Source: Cochliopodium minus (lineage: Eukaryota; Discosea; Himatismenida; Cochliopodiidae). From it: DNA of 27,436 nt. The notes under the pieces were generated by a model. The model saw only the letters and a list, made by a program, of their open reading frames with translations. It made no database searches and was not told where the DNA came from. The stretch is taken from positions 84,296 through 111,731 of the forward strand of contig JAMYWO010000142.1 of the NCBI GenBank assembly GCA_024220525.1. Direction: 5' to 3'. Positions 1-11,726 of this stretch are shown one piece after another (within the stretch, counting starts at the first letter, position 1; each line of letters starts with the position of its first letter). The position numbers were made by a program, and so were the translations under genes.

Positions 1-1586
1 AAATTTTACAACAGTTTAAATTTTGTTAGTATATAATTTATATCCGCTAACAAAGTTGTAAATTTTGGACATGTCTAGTTTTTTTTTTTAAAAAAAAATT
101 TTGGAAAAATAAAGAATGAATAAAAAATAATAAACAATAAAAAACGGAAAATTTTTGATTAAAATTACCTTTTTCAATGGCATTTTGAGCTAAAGTGTGA
201 GATCTCAAAGAGAACTCGTCTTGGTCCAATCTGGAGATTCCAAAAGCAGAAGCCAATCTGTCGGCGCTGTGTCCCATTACCTCATTGGTGCTAAAAAAAA
301 AAAATTGAAAATAATTCTAACTTTAAAAATGAAAATGAACAAAAATAAAAAAAATATTTAGCAAAATAAACATTTAAAATTTTTAAAAAAATTGATAAAA
401 GTAAAAATAAAAATTCAAAAATGAAAAAATAATATAAATAAATTTAAAATAATATTAAGAATACTTTTATATTTAAAAAGAATTAAAAAATAAAATATAA
501 AAAATAATTTAATTTTACGAGAATTCAGCTACAGCAGGCAACTCTGGAACAAAATCGCGAGTACGGAGGGAAAGCAACAAATTGATGTACCCTAAAGCAT
601 TTTTGATTTTACGTGAGTTGAGAAGTTTCTTACGCATGGAGCGGGAATGGCGAATAGGCAAGTCACTCATTGTTTCAGTACCTCCTGCGATACCTGTGTC
701 GATGGATCCACTTCTGATCTTTCCAATGATAGTAGACAAAGCTAAAAAAAAAATTTAAGAAAATATCGAATTAAAAGTTGATTTAGAGGGAGTTTAAAAT
801 TGTTCGAAATTTTTTTATTTTTTAATAAGTGATAAAATAACTTTTAAAAGATAAGCTCATTTTTTTATAAAGCAAGTTTTAAATATGTTTGAAAAATGAA
901 TAAATTTTGACAATCAAAAAAAGGGGTTGAATATAAAATTTGATTGCATCTTTCTTATGAAGTGAACATTGGAATTTTGTTTTTGATAAATTAATATCAT
1001 ACCTTCATTGGAGGAAATGCAAGCCATGGTTACTGTATGTGCAGGGATGTTTTGGGGTAATCCTATCAATATGGAATAAATATCGTTTTTAGAAAAAAGT
1101 TTTTTTTTGGGATTTCAAATAATAAGAAGCAAATCGAGAAAATAAGCAAAGATATAAAGGCATTTCATTTAAAATCTATCTAAAAGGTATAATCTTTCTT
1201 TATTTTCATACCTGCTCCTAATATTGCTTCTCTTGCAATGTTACTTGTCTTTACTTCTTGAATCACTGTTCCCATAACACAATATTGGATATCTTTTGCA
1301 GTAACTCCCAATGGCTCTACTTTATCCATCAATCCTTTAATGGAGAACCTTGCGAGATCGTGTGATTGCAAATCTTCAAATTCGGTGTTACTTTTAAGAA
1401 ATGGAGTTCTTGTACCTTCAATCAATACAATATTCTCTGTGCTGTAGAAATTTATTTTTATGTTGTTTCTGAATTTTACTGTAAATTTTAAAAGTATGAG
1501 ATTAATTATTTACAATTCAAAGTATAAAGTATTATAGCAAATCGAGAAAATATAATTTTATTTTTCTTTTTTATAAAGAATACCAT
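1..1586 (-). CDS. HADHB: Mitochondrial trifunctional enzyme beta subunit (3-ketoacyl-CoA thiolase), 5' part, runs off left edge
   Basis: Thiolase subunit of the mitochondrial trifunctional protein, which cleaves 3-ketoacyl-CoA with CoA in the last step of long-chain beta-oxidation. Exons on the minus strand: 1586-1514, 1478-1212, 1062-1003, 741-519, 290-169, all joining in frame with GT/AG borders (about 248 residues visible). A possible further exon starts at 74, but its donor is unclear. The acyl-accepting cysteine is residue 128 in [10 protein letters not shown]. Other family blocks seen are [33 protein letters not shown] and [15 protein letters not shown], matching animal HADHB closely and not the shorter acetyl-CoA thiolases. 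The N-terminus is Lys/Arg-rich without acidic residues before NFYST, as expected for a mitochondrial presequence. Exon 1 and the 35-bp first intron are the least certain part. It is head to head with HADHA, its complex partner. Confidence 0.93.
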
Positions 1587-1828
1587 TTGAATATTTGGAA
1601 ATATTCTTGAATATCTTGGTTTTATTTGTAATTTTTTGCATTCTATCTATCCTTTTTCTAACAAATCAATATAACAGTTATTTTCTTTTGATTTTTTTAT
1701 AATTTTTTATTTGGGATAAATATAAAAATATATAAAAAAAATTTTGTTCTCATTAATTTGGTTTGTTTCTTCTTTTATATTTGTTTTATTAACAACTAAG
1801 AATTTGTTAACAAATTTTTTTAAAGGAA
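1587..1828. promoter_or_regulatory. Shared divergent promoter region between HADHB and HADHA
   Basis: This spacer of about 240 bp lies between the inferred start codons of HADHB (leftward) and HADHA (rightward) and must hold both transcription starts. It is T-rich on the plus strand. A perfect inverted repeat of two 8-bp arms with a 2-bp centre lies at 1589-1606, directly before the HADHB start. A further half-site-like GAATAT follows at 1609-1614. I could not identify a specific TATA element among the many A/T runs. If HADHA starts at the alternative ATG at 1932, the spacer is 345 bp. Confidence 0.6.
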
Positions 1829-5191
<3,363 letters not shown>

Positions 5192-5398
5192 ATAAAATAA
5201 AATTATTAAAAAAATAATTTAAATTTCGTTATTATTCGTTGCCTTCAACTTTTCGAGTTTCTTTAATTCATAATCTAAATTATCAGTGAATTACTTTTTA
5301 CTGTGGGAATTCTCTTTTTACTTTTTAATTTTTATATTATTTTATTTTAACAGTATAAATCGAAATATAAAAAAAATAAGAGTCCTTCAATCTTTATA

Positions 5399-8300
5399 AT
5401 GAAAGGGAAAAACATACAAGAAGATGGATATGTTAGTACGGATAGCAATATGATGGAGAAAGATCAATTGTTGATGAGTGAGACTGATAGAAGAAAATTA
5501 GAGATATACAGAAAATATGGGATCACTGATAAAAGGAGAACAATTGATTTATTGATTATTATATTTATTACGTTCATGGGGATGATATGTTATTCTGTTG
5601 TGCTTCCATCTATAGCATTGTATCTTGATGATGTATACATTTACTCTCTTTTTTATTTCAAAATTAATATAATATATACTCTTTTTCAATGAAGCGAAAT
5701 AACAAATATCCTTTTTCAATAAAAATATGTGCAATATATTAAAATATTTTGCCTATAATTTTCTAAAATTTAATATTTTGGACTTTTATGATAGATATTC
5801 AAAAATCTGATCTTATAAATATAGCGCAGGAACTTTTTTAATTCCTCAAAGAGAAACGAATTCACAATATTAAAAAAATTCTGAAAATAATACTCTTATT
5901 GAAGGAATACACTGAGAACAAAATGAAAAATTAACTTTTTTCCAAAAGTGAGGCACAATGAAACAATATAATAAAAAAAGAAAAAAGATTTCTTCATCGA
6001 TTAAAATCTTTACTTTCGCAAAGATGATCCGATTTATATTATTTAATGTGAATGATTTGATCATTATTTTAAATTGGATCAAAAAGAAATCAATGTTATC
6101 CAATCTAATCTTTGTTTTGACTTTCAAAACTTGATTTTATATCAAATAAACCCTTCTGAAACTACAAAAAATAAATAAAAAATTTTATTTAACAAATCCA
6201 ATCACACCTAATTATTTTTTTTTCAATTTCATAAAACAGTTTAAAGCACCCGGAACATTTTTAGGATACGCAGTAGCAGTATACAGTGTGGGAGCCTTCA
6301 TTTCAAACCCATTATTCGGAGGATTAGCAGACAAATTTACCACCAAAAAGGTTTTGGTATTGTCGATCGTCCTCTGCTTTTTGGGTAATGCAGGATATGC
6401 TTTGTGTGAACCTATTAAGAGCAAGTGGTTGCTTTTGTTTGCCAGATTCATTGTCGGAACTTTCGCAGGCTCTAACAGTGTCGTCAATTCTCACATTTCT
6501 CAAGCTACTACTGCTGGTGAAAGAACTTTTTGGATGACCATGAACACCATTGGTATTAAAAAAAATTATTTTTTTTTTATTATTTTTGTTTAAATTTATT
6601 CATTCAATTTTTATTTAATTTTATTCATTATTTGCTTTGTTTTTTTTGGTTTTTTTTAATGTACTCATTTATTTTTGTTTCAAAATTTGTTTTTTATTGA
6701 ATTTTATAAAATTTATTGAGAAATATTTTATTAAAGATTTTTGTTCTTTTTGTTAGCAGTTCTGTTTATTAAAGATTTTTTTTTTGATTTTTTTTAATTA
6801 TTTTTTGATTTTCATATTTTTTTTTTTTAAATAGGAAGCACATTGGGATTCATTTGTGGGCCAGCACTGTCATTGGGTCTTTCCGCATTCAACATAAAAA
6901 TCACGGACAACATCAACATCAACGAGTACACCTCCCCTGGTTACCTCTCTTGTCTCATTTCTTTGATTTTGATTCCTGTTTTGTTGATTGGTTTCAGAGA
7001 TATTCCTGAAGAAGCTAAAATCGAAAGAAAAAAAGAAGAAGCATCCAATCGTAACACATCTTATTTTTTTTGATAATTTTTTTGATTTTTTTTTTTTTTT
7101 TTTTCATTTATTTACATTTTAATTTTCTGATTTTTTTCTTTATTTTTTTAAAATTTTTTGTTCAAATTTGATTTTGACATTTTAATTTTATACTTTTTTA
7201 TTTTCTTTATTCTTGATAATTATTTTTTATTTTTATTTTTTTATTTTTTTTTAATTATTTTTTTTTATAATTTTCATTTTCAATTATTCATTATTTTTGT
7301 TTTATTTTAAATTTTTTAACAGAGGAATATCCAAAGTTTCCATTGTTTGCATGTATTTATTTGAATTTTGTGAACGTTTTGTGTTTGGCAACCTTTGAAA
7401 CAGTGACAACCCCTTTCACCAAGAAACTCTATCACTACGGTGTCTTTGACAATGCTCTCCTTTACACTGGTGTCGGTGTTGTTTGTGTCATCTCCTTTTT
7501 GGTTTTGGTTGTTTTGGACAAATTAAAGTTAGACAACAGGTAAAAAAAAAAAAAATCAAAAAAAAAAATAAAACATAAAAAATAAAAAAAAAAATAAAAA
7601 ATAAAAAATATAATTTTTAATGAAAATTGAACAAAAGTAGAACAAATATAAAAATAATAAAATGTATGAAAACAATAAAAATGAAATAAAAATGAAAATT
7701 ATTGTACAAAATGATAAAAAATCGAAACAAAAAGTATAAAAATAAAAAATCTAAAAAACAAGATAAAAAATAAATAAAATAAAAATTAATTGAGAGAAAA
7801 TAAATTGAAAATATCAAAAAAAATACCAAAAAAAAAAATAAAAATTAATTGTATTAAAATAAAAACAATAAAATTTAAATTTTGTGAAAAAGGTTTCTGA
7901 ACATTTGTTCAATATTTCTGATGTACATGGGATTTGTATTATTATTGCGCGATCCCTGGCTTGATCAAAGTCGAATGTGGGTTGGGTCTGCCTTTATTGC
8001 CTTTGGTTATTCCCCTGCTTCTGCTTTGGTGGTCTCCATTTTTTCAAAAGTTATTCCCCAAAATGATCAAGGTAAAAAAAAATTGAAAAAATTAAATAAT
8101 AAAAAAATAATGAAAAATTGAAAAAATATTCAATTAAAGTAAAAAACTGATTGAAAAAAATATTGAATGATCAATTAAAAAATCAAAATAAAAGAAAATG
8201 ATTTTTTATAAAAAAAATAAAAAAAAAAACGAAACAAAAATGATAAACAAAATTAATTTGATGTGAGAAAAATGATCAAAAAAAATTGAAAAAAATTAAA

Positions 8301-8867
8301 TAAATTCTTATTGAAATAAGTTAACAGAAAAAAATAGAAAAAATTAAAAAAAATGATTGACAAAATTTTAAATAAAATTAAATAAATTCTTGAAAAAATA
8401 AGTTAACAGAAAAAAAAATCAAAAAAATTCACAAAAAAAATTCACAAAAAAATCAAAAAAATTATAAAATAAAAAAAAAAAAATCAATAAAATTTAATAA
8501 AAAAAAATATTAAATTTCAAAAAAAAAAAAAGGAATCAAGATGGGGTTATTCAGTTCCATCGCCTCATTGGCGAGAATAGGAGGACCAATCCTCTCCAAC
8601 TCCGTCTCGGAATACTTCGGCTTCAACAGACTTTGGCTCATGATGGCCGCCGTCCTCATCTCCACCTGCATCTTCCACCTGGTCGTCTACAATTACCTCG
8701 TGCCTCTCGAAGAGGTTTACACCATTGATTCTCCAGGCATGCAATCAACCAAGTCTCCTTCCACTTCTTCTTCTGTTAATATTGATTTCCCTAATAATGA
8801 GAAGATCATCAAGTTGAATCAGTTTTCTGCTGGCTCTTATGATAACAAACAAGAAACTTTTAACTAA
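5399..8867 (+). CDS. MFSD8/CLN7-like major facilitator superfamily transporter, probably lysosomal
   Basis: Polytopic membrane protein of the major facilitator superfamily. Exons 5399-5632, 6240-6552, 6835-7050, 7323-7539, 7893-8071 and 8533-8867 join in frame to 497 aa (human CLN7 is 518). Blocks that match CLN7 are FLGYAVAVYSVGAFISNPLF followed by the GGLADKFTTKK loop, LLFARFIVGTFAGSNSVV with NSHISQAT and GERT, LGFICGPALS, and in the C-half a WVGSAFIAFGYSP helix and MGLFSSIASLARIGGPI. The first helix begins near residue 48. The cytosolic N-terminus holds E20-K-D-Q-L-L25, an acidic dileucine sorting signal of the kind used by human CLN7 to reach lysosomes. The last 50 residues are polar and Ser-rich. 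Intron 1 is 607 bp with fairly complex sequence. Introns 4 and 5 are A-rich on the sense strand, unlike introns 2-3. Family assignment is from remembered motifs; substrate unknown. Confidence 0.85.
8293..8417. repeat. Imperfect direct repeat of about 40 bp in transporter intron 5
   Basis: Two copies (8293-8333 and 8375-8417) share AAATTAAATAAATTCTT, a short variable spacer and then AATAAGTTAACAGAAAAAAA, differing by small insertions. Both copies end in TTAACAG, which looks like a splice acceptor, although the in-frame acceptor is at 8532. Confidence 0.7.
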
Positions 8868-9743
8868 AACAGAACAAAAAAGAAAGAATAGAAAAAAAAA
8901 AACAGATTTTTTTCACAAAAATATTATCTTTTTTTTAATTTTATTTTATTTTTAATTTTTTTGATTTAAATTAAAAATATTTTCAATAAAGAAACCTTTA
9001 TTAATTATTTTCTTGTATATCAGCAAACATCATGTATTAGATTTCATACAAAAACAATTGAAAATTTGAAGAAATAATATTTATAGAAATGGTAGATTTA
9101 TACTTTATTCAAATTCAAAAAGAATCTTAATTGTTTTGAAATTATTCTTTGTTCTGAATACTTTTACTTTAATTTTTTTTAACATTCCGGAAAATGAAAA
9201 ACATGTAACAAAAGTTAAAAATCAAAAATGGAATAAATAATGTTTTTTTATCTTTATTTTTGATCTAACAATTAAAAAATAATTTTCCTATTATGAATTT
9301 CAAACAAAATTTCAATTTTTAATTTCCCTGCTATATTTTTTTTTAATTTTGAAATTGAACATTACACTGAATTTGAAAATATAATCTTCCTACAAGTGGA
9401 ATTCAAAATTAAATATTTATAAAAGAAATTAAAAAAAAGTTTTTTATTTTCTTTGTGAATAGGTGATTTTAAAAATAGAAATTTGATTTGACAAAATCAA
9501 AAAATGTTTGTGAAAAAAAAAGATCAAAAGCAAACATATTTTAATATTTTGGAATTTGATCGTGATTTGGGAACTTAATTAGAATAGTCCTAAAAAATAA
9601 AATCAATTTTTGTCAAATTGAAAAAAAAATAATAAATTAAATTCCCAAAAAAGTAAAATAATATAAATAAATATTAATTATTTTTTTTATTCAAAAAAGT
9701 TCAAAAATTTGCTTTTTTTCACAAACTTTATTAAAGTCCTAAA
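8868..9743. other. Intergenic region, no gene recognised
   Basis: This stretch of about 880 bp lies downstream of the transporter gene. It has T-rich sequence just after the stop codon, then mixed A/T-rich sequence on both strands. AATAAA hexamers occur (for example near 8985), but they are expected by chance at this composition. I see no exon-like block, tRNA or repeat family. Confidence 0.6.
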
Positions 9744-10058
9744 ATGATGTTCTCTTTGAAAATAAACACAAGATTTCTTTTATCTTCTCCACAATTAGAA
9801 ACAAATAACAAAAACAATATTAAACACTTTGTTTGGACTTTAAATAATTTCTCATTCTTAAAGATTGAGAAGGTAGACTGTTATGGTTCGGAGTACTTTG
9901 AAAGAAAGAAAAATAAATTTTTAAAGTTAAATAGGTTTAAAAGTTTAAAAGGGGAAGCTAGAGTTTTAAAAGTTGATAGTAAAATTTTTAAAGACAAAGT
10001 TTTTAACAAAAAATATTTTTTTTATTTATTATTTTTCTTTTTGAACAAATATTTATAA
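9744..10058 (+). CDS. Short hypothetical ORF with a MATH-like motif
   Basis: Single open frame of 104 codons with an ATG start (a second ATG follows immediately). Residues 11-65 have exon-like sequence complexity and include FVWTLNNFSF (residues 29-38), similar to the first strand of MATH/TRAF domains such as YMWTINNFSF in SPOP. The rest of a MATH domain is not recognisable. The frame becomes Lys-rich and then runs into poly-T (KKYFFYLLFFFLNKYL), which looks like non-coding read-through. Its last 6 bases overlap the end of the convergent Zn2Cys6 gene. It may be a gene fragment, an exon of a degraded gene, or chance. I do not recognise a function. Confidence 0.3.
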   Translation: MMFSLKINTRFLLSSPQLETNNKNNIKHFVWTLNNFSFLKIEKVDCYGSEYFERKKNKFLKLNRFKSLKGEARVLKVDSKIFKDKVFNKKYFFYLLFFFLNKYL

Positions 10059-10771
10059 ATTATCAGTATCTACAGTGAGAATGGAATCTAAATCGAAATG
10101 ATCCAAACTAATGTTAGTAACAGGGAATTCATTTTGGTATATAGAATAATCTAAATCCTTAAATTCAATGCAATATTCAAAGTTAGAATCTAAAATAGGC
10201 AAATTAGGTTGGAATGAGCTATTGATATTATTGCATTCAATTTTTTTTTGGTTAGATATATCCAAATTTTCTAATTTCATTGGGATTGATGGAATCTCTA
10301 TGTTGTTTTTTGGTGTCTCCATCATGCAAGGTTCTGAATTCTCCATTCTGATTTTCTTCCTGACATATTCGAGTATATCTTTTTCTATTTGTCTTTTAGA
10401 TTCAATCTCCATTTTCTTCTTCTCTATGCTTTCTATAGTATATATTGTTAATAAAAAAAAAAAATAAAAAAAATAAAATAAAATATTTTATTTGTGAATA
10501 AAAATAGGAATTTCATAGTATAAAAAATTAATTGTTAGAGGGGGGAGTCAGTTTAAGAATTTTTATTTTATTTTTTACCTTTGTTAGTTCCAATAGGTCT
10601 TCCCCTTCTTTTGTTGCTGTTGTTGACTTCACATTTTAATCCCCTTTCCAGACAGTGGGTACATGATGGGAATTTTTTATCACATTTATGATGTATCCTA
10701 GAACAGTTTTTACAAGCTATTCTGTGCTTATTGGAGTTTGCAGTTGTTTTTTTCTCTTTTATGTTGTTCAT
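10053..10771 (-). CDS. Zn2Cys6 binuclear cluster transcription factor with AT-hook-like motif
   Basis: Two exons, 10771-10579 and 10432-10053, join in frame (GT/AG, phase 1) to a 190-aa protein. Residues 20-47 have the exact pattern C-x2-C-x6-C-x6-C-x2-C-x6-C (Cys20, 23, 30, 37, 40, 47), the Gal4-type cluster in which six cysteines hold two zinc ions and bind DNA. Immediately after it, residues 55-59 read RRGRP, the core of an AT-hook, which binds the minor groove of A/T-rich DNA. Next comes a Lys/Glu-rich stretch (about 65-95) that could form a short helix. The C-terminal third is acidic and hydrophobic (ends DFDLDSILTVDTDNL), resembling an activation domain. It lacks the large middle domain usual in fungal members. 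Such factors are common in fungi and known in dictyostelids. Target genes unknown; the ADA gene starts divergently about 950 bp away. Confidence 0.85.
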
Positions 10772-11726
10772 TTTATATTCTTTTGATTATATTTTTTTTT
10801 TTATTTAAATTTTATTTATGTTGATGAAATTAGAGGAGAAAAGTAATTGTTTATTGTTATTTGAATATCAAATTAGATTATTGCAATTAGAATTTTTTTT
10901 TTATTTCTTCGTAAAGTTTAGAAAATAAATCTTTCTTGCTTGTGTAAGTTTCTTTGCTTTTTGATTCTGTGTTTTTTTTTTGTTTTTTTTTATTTAATTT
11001 TTCGCATATATAACGTAAAAAAAAAAATATATATAATAAAATAAAATAAAAATAAAAATTCAAAAAATTTAATAATATTTTTAATTCTTATATGTTTGAG
11101 ATTTCAAAAAATTTAAATTTAAAAATAATGGATTTCTCAATTCTCAAATCTCCTCCTTTTAAGGCAAAAAAATAAATTTTTTTTAAAAATAGAAGTTAAT
11201 TTGAGATAAAAAATGGTAAAACATATTACAGATCAATTTATTGTTCACCTTCAATTTTTTTCACTTTCACTTTCATTTTCTTCATTGATTGAATAAAATT
11301 TTTTAAAACACAAAAAACGAAAAAAGATAAAAATAAAAATAATTTTTCATAAACAAAACGTAAAAATTGAATTATACTCTATCACTTTATGAGGGAGTAT
11401 AAATAAAATAATTTTGTTTGGAAAGCAAATAAATTTAATTGTGCGTCGTGTTATTTTTAAAATCCCTCAAAAATTTTCCCTCCAATCAAATATTCTTTCC
11501 CCCTTATAAATAATCAAATTGTTAAATTGAAAGAAAAAGATGGACCAAAAAAATTTAAGTATGAATATCATGTAAATCTGAGATAAACCAAACAGATTGA
11601 ATTTTTTTAAAAAGTAAATATTCAAAATTCAAATTTCTTTATGTTTTCTTTGATATTAAAAATTTGAAGGGGAAAAGATTTAATGGAGATGTCAAACCCC
11701 CGATCTTAAATTTTAAAAAAAAATTG
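10772..11726. other. Divergent intergenic region between Zn2Cys6 factor and adenosine deaminase
   Basis: This is about 950 bp and must carry the promoters of both flanking genes. TATA-like strings occur at about 11399 (AGTATAAATAAAA) and 11505 (CCTTATAAATAAT), both on the side of the deaminase gene. With this base composition they are weak evidence. An open frame from 11664 reaches the deaminase start, but its first codon is TTG, and the first in-frame ATG is at 11727. No other gene or repeat is recognised. Confidence 0.5.

Noticed and set aside
10168-10467. Plus-strand ORF of 99 codons
   Set aside because: It is the antisense of the Zn2Cys6 gene's second exon, which has an in-frame splice partner and a clear domain; the antisense frame shows no motif and runs into poly-A.
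8868-11726. tRNA or other structured RNA genes in the intergenic regions
   Set aside because: I looked for GTTC-containing T-loops with paired arms on both strands and found none convincing; by-eye search cannot exclude a diverged RNA.
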